A stretch of DNA of 48,516 nt, taken from JAXHTH01 sp034211115 (GTDB lineage: Bacteria; Planctomycetota; Phycisphaerae; Phycisphaerales; SM1A02). A program made the position numbers and the translations under genes. The notes below the pieces were generated by a model. The model saw only the letters and a program-made list of their open reading frames with translations, was not told the origin of the DNA and searched no databases. This document shows positions 1 through 10,800 of the stretch, in pieces (positions within the stretch are counted from its first letter, which is position 1; each line of letters starts with the position of its first letter). The stretch covers positions 1-48,516 of the forward strand of contig JAXHTH010000298.1 in NCBI GenBank assembly GCA_034211115.1, given 5' to 3'.

Positions 1-446
1 GTGAACTCGAAGGGGCCGTCACGAAGATCCAGAGCGTGTCCATGTTGCACGGCGGACCCATCACCCTCGAACTCGCCAAGCAGGCCATCGGTGACCAGCG
101 CCCATCCAGCGAACAGCAACACCCCACGATCCAACAGATCATCGACACGATCACCCGGTTCTACGCGGTCAAGCTGACCGACCTGCTGTCCAAGCGTCGC
201 CACAAATCCATTGCCCTGCCGCGCCAGGTCGGGATGTGGCTGGCCCGCAAGCACACCCGCTACAGCCTTGAGGAGATCGGCGGGTACTTCGGCGGACGCG
301 ACCACACGACCGTCATGCATGCAATCCGGGCCGTCAATACAAAGCGCCGCGACGACGCCGCCCTCGACCACGACGTGACGCGTCTGGAGCAGCAGCTTCT
401 CACCCGCGGACAATCAGCGACCCCTGCCGAAGCGCCCGCCCGCTGA
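1..446 (+). CDS. dnaA: Chromosomal replication initiator DnaA, C-terminal part (5' end outside window)
   Basis: The frame is open from the first complete codon (position 3, reading ELEGAVTKIQ) to a TGA at 444-446, so only the end of the gene is present. ELEGAV matches the end of the AAA+ lid region of DnaA. The following 130 residues are domain IV, the helix-turn-helix that binds DnaA boxes; its signature GGRDHTTVMHA is intact at roughly 100 codons in. The preceding RRHKSIALPRQVGMWLARK stretch is the conserved basic region of that domain. DnaA opens the replication origin with ATP. The 20-residue tail after the helix bundle is low in complexity. The gene is not followed by dnaN but by a 558-bp gap and a MoxR operon. 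Confidence 0.95.
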   Translation, partial: ELEGAVTKIQSVSMLHGGPITLELAKQAIGDQRPSSEQQHPTIQQIIDTITRFYAVKLTDLLSKRRHKSIALPRQVGMWLARKHTRYSLEEIGGYFGGRDHTTVMHAIRAVNTKRRDDAALDHDVTRLEQQLLTRGQSATPAEAPAR

Positions 447-1004
447 GACGATCATCGCCCGGCTCGGCCGCCTCAACAGCAATCCGCGCAGTGGACAGGA
501 ATGTCCTTCGGCCGGGAACAATCTGGCGCTTGCGCCGCCTCGGCCCTCACCGAAACCGGCCGACGCGAGAGTGCACGACAACGCTTTCCCCGGCGCGGCA
601 CCCGGTCTCCGATGAGTTGACAGACCTGGACATCGCCGACAACCATCATGAACAGCTTATCCCCACGCCTCATCCGTCGTTAATGCCTGTACGAAAGTGG
701 CTTACAGCCCAAGTCCTCCGTGATTCACAAACCCGTTGCCACTTCTACGAAGAGGGTGAGGGAATCTTCTCCTCATACTCCGTTATCACCTGGCGGCGTC
801 TCGTCCGCATTCTCGGGGCCTCGGCGAGGTTCATCACCCTGAGGCGGCGGGCGCTGATCCGCAGGACCATGCCGGCCTGGGCTGGTCGGGTCCGGGATTG
901 CGCCAGGCTCTTTCGTCGTTGGTTCGATACCGGGCAGATATACTCGTCGAAAGCTCTGAGCTTTCGATTGGTATTTGTTCGTATCTCGTCGTCGGAGATC
1001 GATC
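447..1004. other. 558-bp gap between dnaA and the moxR operon
   Basis: No convincing gene is visible; reading frames here have no recognisable domain and poor codon use. The gap contains an inverted repeat GGACA-N4-TGTCC (493-506) without a T-tract, a DnaA-box-like TTATCCCCA (657-665, one mismatch to TTATCCACA), a weaker TGATTCACA (721-729), a TTGACA hexamer (617-622) without a good partner, and the promoter and palindrome of the downstream operon (939-967). Two loose DnaA-box matches are not enough to call an origin. Confidence 0.6.
939..967 (+). promoter_or_regulatory. Predicted -10 box and 21-bp operator palindrome of the moxR operon
   Basis: TATACT at 939-944 matches a sigma-70 -10 box in five of six positions. 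The predicted transcription start, 6-7 bases on, falls in TCGAAAGCTC-T-GAGCTTTCGA (947-967), an inverted repeat with perfect 10-bp arms around one base. A one-base loop cannot form a stable RNA hairpin tip, so a dimeric DNA-binding protein site is the better reading. No clear -35 box is visible. The site lies 38 bp before the GTG at 1005. Confidence 0.5.
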
Positions 1005-2111
<1,107 letters not shown>

Positions 2112-2118
2112 GCTGATC

Positions 2119-3093
2119 ATGTTGTCAGATCAAGACGCATTCAGGAAGGACTACCTGGCTCCACAGACGCTTGCGCAGCTTGGCCGGCTTGACTTGCGCG
2201 CGAAGATGATCGTGGAAGGGATCATGAGCGGCACCCAGCGGTCGCCCTACCGGGGCGGGGCCGTCGAGTTTGCCGCGCATCGCCAGTATGTCCCCGGAGA
2301 CGACACGCGGCGCCTCGACTGGCGCGTCTACGGCCGAACCGACAAGCTGTACATCCGTGAGCATCAGCAGGAGACGAATCTGGACGTGGTGCTGCTCGTG
2401 GACGCGTCGTCTTCGATGGACTACGGCACTTTGACGGTGAGCGGGCGGTCGACGGCGAATGAAAGCGGCGTGGGCGGGTTGCGCTGGACAAAGTACGACC
2501 ACGCGACGGCGATTGCCGCCGCCCTCGCCTATCTCGCGCTGCACCAGCACGACCGCGTCGGCGTCGCGGTCTTCGCGGACGGCGTTCACCTCCTTCTCGA
2601 TCGTTCCGGCACCCCGGAACATTGGAGGCAGGTCATTGCGGCGCTGTCAGGGCGGCCCACCGGGGCAGAGACCGATTTCGCCCGAGCGGCCGAGCAGGTG
2701 TTGAGCCGAATCAGGAACCGCGCACTCTTCGTCATCGTCTCCGACTGTTTCGACAGGGCCGACGCGATCGGCAGGGCGTTGGCGCAGTTTCGACACCGCG
2801 GGCATGATGTCATCCTTCTCAACACGCTTGATCGAGAGGAAATGCGTTTTACTCTGCCGGCCCCGGCTCGCTTTGTCGGCCTGGAGGGGGAGGGACAATT
2901 GCGGGTCGATCCGCGCGCCCTGCGCCAGGCCTACCTTGCCGCCCTCGGGAAGCATCTCGACACGGTCGCCCGCAGCGCGATGTCCGTCGGCTTCGATTAT
3001 CATCGGCTGGACACGCATGAATCCGTCGGTCCCCCGCTGGCGCACGTGCTCGCACGGCGCAGCGCGCTCATCAAGCGGGGCGTGCGCGGATGA
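2119..3093 (+). CDS. DUF58 family protein with VWA-like fold
   Basis: The 324-residue protein carries the DUF58 core: YRGGAVEFAAHRQYVPGDD at about 44-62, then RRLDWRVYGRTDKLYIRE. A VWA-like segment follows with a complete metal-site DxSxS (DASSS, 95-99), a PTGAETDF loop that may supply the Thr ligand, and IVSDCFDRAD. No signal peptide or membrane helix is visible, so it is probably cytoplasmic. MoxR ATPases are known to work with such proteins. Its stop overlaps the start of the next gene in ATGA (3090-3093), which indicates translational coupling. Confidence 0.92.
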   Translation: MLSDQDAFRKDYLAPQTLAQLGRLDLRAKMIVEGIMSGTQRSPYRGGAVEFAAHRQYVPGDDTRRLDWRVYGRTDKLYIREHQQETNLDVVLLVDASSSMDYGTLTVSGRSTANESGVGGLRWTKYDHATAIAAALAYLALHQHDRVGVAVFADGVHLLLDRSGTPEHWRQVIAALSGRPTGAETDFARAAEQVLSRIRNRALFVIVSDCFDRADAIGRALAQFRHRGHDVILLNTLDREEMRFTLPAPARFVGLEGEGQLRVDPRALRQAYLAALGKHLDTVARSAMSVGFDYHRLDTHESVGPPLAHVLARRSALIKRGVRG

Positions 3094-5357
3094 CGTTCGT
3101 GACCGCCAGCCTGGCGTTCGCCGGCGCGGCGGCGGTCGCGGTTCCGGTTTTCATCCACCTGCTTCTCCGGCGCCGGCGCGCGCCCGTCGAATGGGCCGCG
3201 ATGCGGTTCCTCATCGAGGCGTACCGGCGCCATCGCCGACGGCTTCGCCTCGAGGAATGGCTTCTGCTGCTCGTGCGATGTCTCATCCCGCTGCTGCTGG
3301 GATTCGCGCTGGCCAGGCCGATCCTCGAGCAGGCCATCGCGCCGACGACCGAGCGCCCGCGATGCGTCTATTTCATCGTTGATGACGGCCTGGCCTCCGG
3401 CCTCCGCGACGCGGCCCATCGCAGCGCGCTCGCAAGGCAGCTCGAGCTTGCCGAGATGGTCGTTGAACACCTCAACGCGGCCGACCGGGTCGGCGTCATC
3501 ACCGCGGCGCGACCGGCCCGGATGGTCCGGACGCCTACGGGCGACCACGAGTCGATCGGCGAACTGTTCGAGTCGCTCAGACCGCGGGCCGGGCGCACCG
3601 ACCTGGGCGGCGCGTTCGAGCGTCTGAAGCACGAGTTGTCGAGACGCGAGGTCGGCGATGAGAACGTGGTCGTCTATCTGCTCAGCGAGTTCCGCGCCGG
3701 GTCCGTGGATCCGGTCGATCCTCTGCCTGTTCTTCCCGTTCCGGATGCGGGCGGGGTTGCAGCCCGGTTCTTTGCGTCTCCGCCCGCTTCGGGGCGGGTC
3801 CGGAACGTTCAGGTGGTCGGCATCGAGCCGGCGCGGAATGTGCTGCTGGTCGGTGCGGCGGAGGAAGCCCCGCGCGCGACGGTGAGACTCGTTCGCCCCG
3901 GAGCGGATGCGGGCAGCGAGACCACCCGCGTTCGACTCACGGGCGACCAATCGCCCATCGACGAGGAGCAGATCGTTCAATGGGAGCCGGGGGAGATCGA
4001 AACGCAGCTTGGCTTCGCCTTTGACGTTGGCGCGCCGGCCGAGCGCGAATTGGTCATCACGGCGGAGATCGGTGAGGACCCTCTGGTCGCCGACAACCGG
4101 TATCACCTCGTGCTGCCCGTTCGGAAGCGCATCGAGGTCGTCCTTCTTGATCGGCGTGAGTTCGGGTTCGAGCCAACCCTCGATCGCCTCAGCGCCGGGC
4201 AGTGGATTCGTCGGGCGTTGGCGCCGGACGCCGGGGGGCCGGTGACGATGCGCAATGTCGAGCCGGTGTCGCTGACGGTCGGGGACGTTCAAGGCGTTGA
4301 CGCCGTGATCGTGCCCCGTCCGGATCTGCTTTCGGACCGGGGCTGGGCGGTGCTGCGCCGCTTCGTGGATCGGGGTGGATTGCTGCTGATCACGCCGCCG
4401 CAGGATGAGAGCGTTCACGGCTGGGTCGATCATCTGCAGGCCGATCTTGCCCTGCCCTGGACGGTCGCCCGGGAGGTGCGCGACGAAGCGCCGGGGCTGC
4501 CGGTGTCCGATGATGTGCCGCCGTCGGAGCTGTTGCGCCAAATCTCAGGCGACCTTCCGGAGCTGGTGCAGCCCGTGCGGGTTCAGCGATTCCTGCCCGT
4601 TGCGACCGCGGCTGATCGGACCCTCGCTGTACGAACATCCCTGCGGCTGAGTGATGGATCGCCGCTGATTCTCACCGGGAGCCCGGGCGCGGCGAAGACC
4701 GGCGAAGGGCGTGAAACGCCCCGGTCTTCCCTTGGGCTCGTGATTCTCTTCACCGCCGCACCGGAGCTTGGCTGGACGAACCTGCCGACGAAGCCTCTGA
4801 TGGTGCCGCTGTTCCAGGAGCTGCTTCGGCAGGGGCTCAGCCTGAGGCGAGGGGGCAAGCCCGCAGAGGTGGGCGATGCCGCGATCGGTGGCGCACTCGC
4901 GATGCATCCCGCCGCCGCCGGACTCGTGTCGCCTGACGGGGCGACGATCGATGTGCAGCCGGGCGGCCGGCTCGCCCGGGCCGTCTCCCAGGCGGGTGTC
5001 CATCGGGTGCTGGGCAGCACCGGGCGGGAAATCGGTCGCCTCGCCGTCAATGTCGATCCCGCCGGGGGCGATCCGACGCCCCAGGCGGCCGGAGCCGTCA
5101 AGGCCTGGCTGGATCGCTCCGCGCCGTGGGCCTGGCTCGATGAGTCTGATCCCCTTGGGGCCGGCACGGCATCCGGCGACGGGTCGTCGCTGGCGTCTCT
5201 CCTCCTGGTTTTCCTTCTCGCGGTCATCGTGCTCGAGACGATCATGGCCCGTCTTTTCAGCCGTGCTTCGCTGAGGTTGGGACGAGCGGACGCGCGGGGC
5301 ATTCGACCGTCCATGGACGAGCGTTCGCCGCTGATTTCATCGGAGGGTGGATCATGA
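3090..5357 (+). CDS. BatA-like membrane protein with degenerate VWA region
   Basis: The first 80 of 755 residues match the BatA/aerotolerance-regulator N-terminal domain: a hydrophobic helix at about 5-27, the basic LLLRRRRAPVEWAAMRFL loop and a second helix at about 57-77. A VWA-like region follows, but its metal motif reads DDGLASG instead of DxSxS, so metal binding is doubtful. After a long periplasmic part comes a C-terminal helix (SLASLLLVFLLAVIVLETIMA). It would sit in the inner membrane with most of its mass outside. It overlaps both neighbours by four bases. The family is linked to MoxR systems; the substrate is unknown. Confidence 0.85.
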   Translation: MTFVTASLAFAGAAAVAVPVFIHLLLRRRRAPVEWAAMRFLIEAYRRHRRRLRLEEWLLLLVRCLIPLLLGFALARPILEQAIAPTTERPRCVYFIVDDGLASGLRDAAHRSALARQLELAEMVVEHLNAADRVGVITAARPARMVRTPTGDHESIGELFESLRPRAGRTDLGGAFERLKHELSRREVGDENVVVYLLSEFRAGSVDPVDPLPVLPVPDAGGVAARFFASPPASGRVRNVQVVGIEPARNVLLVGAAEEAPRATVRLVRPGADAGSETTRVRLTGDQSPIDEEQIVQWEPGEIETQLGFAFDVGAPAERELVITAEIGEDPLVADNRYHLVLPVRKRIEVVLLDRREFGFEPTLDRLSAGQWIRRALAPDAGGPVTMRNVEPVSLTVGDVQGVDAVIVPRPDLLSDRGWAVLRRFVDRGGLLLITPPQDESVHGWVDHLQADLALPWTVAREVRDEAPGLPVSDDVPPSELLRQISGDLPELVQPVRVQRFLPVATAADRTLAVRTSLRLSDGSPLILTGSPGAAKTGEGRETPRSSLGLVILFTAAPELGWTNLPTKPLMVPLFQELLRQGLSLRRGGKPAEVGDAAIGGALAMHPAAAGLVSPDGATIDVQPGGRLARAVSQAGVHRVLGSTGREIGRLAVNVDPAGGDPTPQAAGAVKAWLDRSAPWAWLDESDPLGAGTASGDGSSLASLLLVFLLAVIVLETIMARLFSRASLRLGRADARGIRPSMDERSPLISSEGGS

Positions 5358-7693
5358 ACGGCCCCCTCCTGCGATGGCTGCTGGATCTGGAGAGGATTCC
5401 CGAAGGAGCGGAGCGGTTGCGGCTTGCCTGGGAGCACGCGTGGCCGGCCTGGGCGTGGACTCTGATCGTCGCCGGTGCGGCATTGGCGGCGGCGTGGAGC
5501 TATCTGCACCTGACCGGTTCGCGCGGCGCGCGGGCGATTCTCGCCGCCCTGCGCTTCGCCCTGATCATCCTGGCGGTGACCCTGCTTGCCAGCCCGATGG
5601 TCGAACTTCCCCGCGAGCGGGTCGAGCGCGACCTGGCGCTGATCCTCGTCGATCGCAGTGCGTCGATGACCATCGCGGACATCGAGACAACCGCCGGCCG
5701 CATCAGCCGCGACGAGCAGCTTCGTCGCATCGTCGACGAGAACTCCGAAGTCTGGCGGGCCCTGGCGGATGAGCACGACCTTCGCTGGTTCGGCTTTCAC
5801 TCCGGTGCGTTCAATCTGGCGGCGGAGTCTGCGCCGGACCCGAGCGAATCGGCGGTTGACGACCCGGGCCCGGCGCTGGGGGAAGCGAGGGGGAATCGCA
5901 CGGATCTGAACACGGCCCTGGAGCACGCGCTGCAACGGGCCTCGGCCCGGCCCCTGGGCGGGATCATCGTCCTCAGTGACGGCCGGACGAGCGAGCCGCC
6001 GGGGCGGCCTGTTCGTCGCCGCCTCCTCGCCGACGGCATCCAGGTGTTCACGATTCCGCTGGGCTCGCCCCACCCGCTGGGGGACGTGGCGGTGCGGCGC
6101 GCCGACGCCCCGCGCCGGGCCTTCGCCGGCGATCGGATTCCCGTGCGGGTCCAGCTCGATCGGGCCGGCGCGGCCGCGGCGCGAATGACCGGAACGGTGC
6201 GGCTGATCGATGAGCTGACGGGACGCGTCCTCGATGAAAGGCAGCTCCCGGCGGGCGAAGGCTCGACGCGACTGACGCTCACCGCCTCGCCCGTTCTGGC
6301 CGGGGAGACGGAATGGACCGTCGTGTTCGAGCCCGGCGGGCCGGACCTGATTTCGGAGAACAACCGCCGTTCGGTCGTGATCGATCTTGTCGATCGCCCT
6401 CTTCGCGTGCTCTACGTCGATGGTTATCCCCGCTGGGAATACCGGTACCTGAAGAACCTGCTGATTCGCGAGGAGTCGGTCGAATGCTCAATCTTCCTTC
6501 TGTCGGCAGACCGCGATTTCGCCCAGGAGGGCGATCGTCCGATCACGCGCCTGCCGCGGTCCGGGGACGAGCTGGGGGAGTACGACGTGGTGATCCTGGG
6601 TGATGTGCCCGCATCGTATTTCTCGCCTGAGCAGTTGGAGATGATTCGCGAGCACGTGGCCGATCGCGGCGCGGGTCTGTTGTGGATTGCCGGTGAACGG
6701 TATACACCCGGGAGTTGCGCGGGCACCGCGCTGACGGACTTACTGCCCATGCGCGGCTCGCTGGGACTGGCCGCCATCGGCCGGGCGGTGAACATGGCGC
6801 CGACGGAACTCGCCCGAAGCCTGGGCGTGCTCGAGATCGGCCTCGGCGAGGAGGTCGGATGGCCGGAGGAGCTGACCGATCCGGCCTCCGGCTGGTCGCA
6901 GTTGTACTACGCCCAGCGGATCCGGCCCGATCGGCTCAAACCGACCGCCGAAGTGCTGGCGCAAACCGCGTCCCCCGTCGATGGGACCTTTCTGCCGCTG
7001 GTGATGCAGATTCGTTACGGAGCGGGTCGATCGCTTTATGTCGCCACCGACGAGATCTGGCGCTGGCGCTACGGTCGCGGCGAACGGCTGCCGGATCAGT
7101 TCTGGATTCAGATGATCCGGATGCTGGGGCGCGCCAGCCTCGCGACGGCCGGGGAGGGAGCGCGCCTGGAGGTGAGCCCGCCGCGGCCCGAGGCGCAGCG
7201 GCCGGTCCGGATCGAGCTGCGATTGCTCGATGCCCGGCTCATCGAGGCCGCCCCCGCGAGGATCGCCGCCCTGATCGAGACGGCAAACGGCCGCCGAGTC
7301 GGCGAGGTCGATCTTCAGCGCCCGCCGTCGATCGAAAACCGGTTTGTCGGCACCTTCCTTCCGGAGGCGCCCGGGCGGCTCCGTGTGCGAATCAGCGACC
7401 CGGTCCTGCCCGGGGCGGAGCTGAGCATGTTCATGGAAGTCCACGTGCCGGAGGACGAGCTGCGCCGGCCGGAGACGGATCACCCCCTGCTGGCCCGCCT
7501 CGCCTCGGAGACCGGCGGGCGGATGCTCCCGCCGGATCAGATCGAGATGCTGCCCCAGCTGCTTCCCAACCGGGCCGTGCGAACGATCGATCCGCTCCGC
7601 GAATCGATATGGGATACCCCCCTCGCGTTTACGCTCGTCCTGTTCCTGCTGACGGCGGAGTGGATCGGGCGGAGACTGATTCGATTGAATTGA
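5354..7693 (+). CDS. Membrane-anchored VWA protein with amidotransferase-like domain
   Basis: The 779-residue protein starts with two membrane helices (about 33-52 and 62-81), then a VWA domain whose metal motif is intact: DRSAS at 100-104, NRTDLNTAL and IIVLSDGRTSE. After a beta-rich segment comes VLYVDGYPRWEYRYLKNLL and VVILGDVPASYFSPEQL, typical of the class I glutamine-amidotransferase-like domain found in such planctomycete proteins; I see no clear catalytic Cys triad. A final helix (LAFTLVLFLLTAEWIG) anchors the C-terminus. With the preceding gene it gives one degenerate and one intact VWA partner for the MoxR ATPase. The ATG overlaps the upstream stop (5354-5357). Confidence 0.85.
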   Translation: MNGPLLRWLLDLERIPEGAERLRLAWEHAWPAWAWTLIVAGAALAAAWSYLHLTGSRGARAILAALRFALIILAVTLLASPMVELPRERVERDLALILVDRSASMTIADIETTAGRISRDEQLRRIVDENSEVWRALADEHDLRWFGFHSGAFNLAAESAPDPSESAVDDPGPALGEARGNRTDLNTALEHALQRASARPLGGIIVLSDGRTSEPPGRPVRRRLLADGIQVFTIPLGSPHPLGDVAVRRADAPRRAFAGDRIPVRVQLDRAGAAAARMTGTVRLIDELTGRVLDERQLPAGEGSTRLTLTASPVLAGETEWTVVFEPGGPDLISENNRRSVVIDLVDRPLRVLYVDGYPRWEYRYLKNLLIREESVECSIFLLSADRDFAQEGDRPITRLPRSGDELGEYDVVILGDVPASYFSPEQLEMIREHVADRGAGLLWIAGERYTPGSCAGTALTDLLPMRGSLGLAAIGRAVNMAPTELARSLGVLEIGLGEEVGWPEELTDPASGWSQLYYAQRIRPDRLKPTAEVLAQTASPVDGTFLPLVMQIRYGAGRSLYVATDEIWRWRYGRGERLPDQFWIQMIRMLGRASLATAGEGARLEVSPPRPEAQRPVRIELRLLDARLIEAAPARIAALIETANGRRVGEVDLQRPPSIENRFVGTFLPEAPGRLRVRISDPVLPGAELSMFMEVHVPEDELRRPETDHPLLARLASETGGRMLPPDQIEMLPQLLPNRAVRTIDPLRESIWDTPLAFTLVLFLLTAEWIGRRLIRLN

Positions 7694-7816
7694 CATGACG
7701 TCGGCGACTCCTTCATCCTGTGATGTGCGTGCCTCTTCGGCGAAGGCGAGGAAGGCGCGACGTGATTCGAGCGGCCCGGAATCGATGGATGACGGCCGGC
7801 AGCGACGGGATCTCGC

Positions 7817-10800
7817 ATGCGGGACGTGATACGCGAACTCGAGCGATTGCGCCGGCGCACCGGCCTCATGATCAGGCTCCAGAGTCTGTCGGTTCTCGCC
7901 TCGTGGATCGTCGGCGCCGGCGTGGGACTCGTGCTGATCGATTACCTCCTGCGCATGCCGGGCGAGTTCCGTCTTGTCCTGCTCATGGCCTCGGTCGCGG
8001 CGCTGGGGTTCGGAGTGTGGCGGCTGCTGATCGACGGGTTGCAATACCGTCCCACGCTGACGCAGTTGGCGCTGCGGGTCGAGCGGTCTGCTCCCGCCCT
8101 TCGCGGCCGGCTCGCTTCGTGCGTCGAGTTCACGCTGGCCGGGATCGATGCGCGAAACCCGCTGGCGGCCCGGAGCGTGCGCGAGACGCGACGGCGCCTC
8201 GCGGGCGAATCGATGCGCGCAATCATCCGGCCCGGACGGACGCTCCGCTGCGTCGGCGCCCTGCTGATGCTGGGCGCGGTTGCGGTCGCGCTGGCCGCCG
8301 CGTATCCGGCCGGGGCGCGGACCGGCCTGGCGCGCCTTCTGCTCCCGTACGGCCCGGCCCGGTGGCCCGCGCGAACCGCGGTGGTGTCGCTCATGCACGA
8401 GGTGATCGAGCACGATGGCGTCCACCCCCGGGGCCGGGCGCTTCCCCTTCGCGCGCGCAATCTCACCGTCGGCGCCGAGGACGGGCGCGTCGATGCGCAT
8501 TATCGGCTGAGCCGCGACGGCGATTTCGCGCTCTGGCAGTGCATCGTTCTCACGCATCAGGGTGAGGGCGTGCACGAACGACTCGTCGAGACCGATGCCG
8601 AGGCGATCGAGTATTACTTCGCCACGGAGGATGCGCGCACCGAGCGCCACCGTGTGCGGTTGATCGTCCCGCCCGCGGTGAACCGGGCCGAGGTCGTCGT
8701 CGATCCGCCGCCGTATGCGGCCGATGAGCTCACCCGGCGCGTGATGGATCTGGGGCCCGGCATCGATGACCGGGCGGTGATGGAGGATGCGGGTCTCGCC
8801 GGATCGCACGTTGATCTGTTGCTCGAGCTGAACAAGCCGCTGGCCGCGCCGGATGCCGACGAGGGACGAGCATCGTGGATGAGGCGGACGTTCGGCTGGA
8901 ACGACGATCCGGTGCCGCGGTTTGAGGTTGATTCCGGGGATCCCGCGCGCTGGCGGCTTTCATGGCGACTCGACGCAACGCGCGATCTGGCTCTCTCGCT
9001 GGAAGATGAGCACGGCTTCACGAACGAGGACCCGATTCACTATCGGATTCGCGCCGTCGCCGACGAGCCGCCGGGGGCGGTCATGCTCGAGCCGAAGCGC
9101 GACATGACGGTTCTTCCCACCGCGAGAATCGACGTGATCGGCGAGGGGCGCGATGATGTGGCCCTGCGCCGACTCGCCCTGAACGCGCACGTGCAGCGGC
9201 GCGACACGGAGGATCTCGCGCCGCTGTCGTTCGCCCCGGCGCGTGAGACGAGAGAGGCGGAGGCGCGTCTGGAAGAGGAGATCGATCTCGCCGGGTTCGA
9301 TCTTGCCGAAGGCGAGACGGTGCTGCTCACCGCCGTCGCCGAGGATGTGTTCGAAGTCGACGGAACCCGACACGATCCGGTCGTGTCCGAGGCGAGACGG
9401 CTTCGCATCATCAGCGCCGGCGAGTTCGCCGCCCAGCTTCGACGCGAGCTGGGCGCGGTTCGTGAGGATGCCGTGCGCATCGAAGCGCGGCAGGCGGAGT
9501 TGCAGGATGAGATCGTCGATCGCGGCCTCCAGGCGGGTCTGCGCCGCGCCCAGGCCCGCCTGGGCGGTCGCGTCCTGCGGCAACGGGAGGTGATCGAGGC
9601 CCTGAACGGGCGGATGAGGCGCAATCGCTACGAGAACGAGTCGATGAGCGCGCTGCTGGCGCAGTCGCGTGATCTGCTCAACTATGCAGGCCGCGCCGCC
9701 AACCGGGCTCTGCACGCGATCGAAACCGCGGCGGAGTCCGCCCCGGCGGACGAACGGGCGATCATCGAAGCGCAACAGGAAGTGCGCGATGAGCTGGCCG
9801 ACCTCATCAGGCTGCTTGATCGTGATGAGGACGTCTGGATCGTCGAGCGGGAACTGGAGGAGCTTGTCAGGGATCAGGCCGGCGCGCGAGGGGCGACGAT
9901 CGAGCTGTCACCGCAGACCATCGGCCGCAGCCGCGCCGAGCTGTCGCAGGCCGAGGTTCGGACCCTCGATCGCATTGCGGAGCGACAGCGGGAGATGCGG
10001 GATCGCGCGCGGCGTCTCATCGATGAAATGCGCCGCCGGGCGGAGGCGCTGGACGAAATCGACGCCTCATCCGCATCGGCGCTGCGCGCGGCGGCCGAAA
10101 CGGGTGAACGGCGCGAGGTCGGGCGCGACATGGAGCGCGCGGCCGAACAGGCCGAGGCGAATCGACTTCAGAACGCAGCCGATGCCCAGCAGGCGGCGCT
10201 CGCCACGCTTCAGCGCATGGCGGAGAGCCTCCACCAGGCCCGCAAGGCGAAGGCGGAACAGCTTCTTCGCGAGCTTGCGGATCTGGTCGAATCGATCACG
10301 CAGTTGATCGCCGGGCAGGAAAACGAGCTGATCGCCCTCGCCCGGGCGGAGCAGAGCGACGAGTTCGGCGGGCGCGACCGCGCGATGATCCGCCTGGCCC
10401 GGAATACGCGGGCGGTGGCGCTGGACGCCCGGGCCGCGGGGTCCGACGCCCAGGCCCTTGGCCGGGCGCTGGATCGGGCGGCCGGCGCGCAGGACGCGGC
10501 GGTCGAAGCGCTGCGGGCACGGCCCGTTGATTTCCGGCAGGCGCGGCAGGCGGAAGAGCGGTCGCTGGATCTGCTCAAGGAAGCGAAACAACTGGCCGAG
10601 GCGCTGCAGGAGAAGGCGAGGGAAGCACAGACGGCCCGGCGACGCGAGGCGCTCATCGAGGCCTACCGGGCCCTGAGCGAGAAGCAGATCGCCGCCCGGC
10701 AGGACACGCTCCCGCTGGTCGAAGTCGATCGGCTCGGCCGCCGCGAGCTCGTCGAAACACGGCGATTGAGCCTCGTCCAGAGCGAGATCCGCTCCGGTCT

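Noticed and set aside
657..729. Replication origin
   Set aside because: Two imperfect DnaA boxes without an AT-rich unwinding region do not support an origin call.
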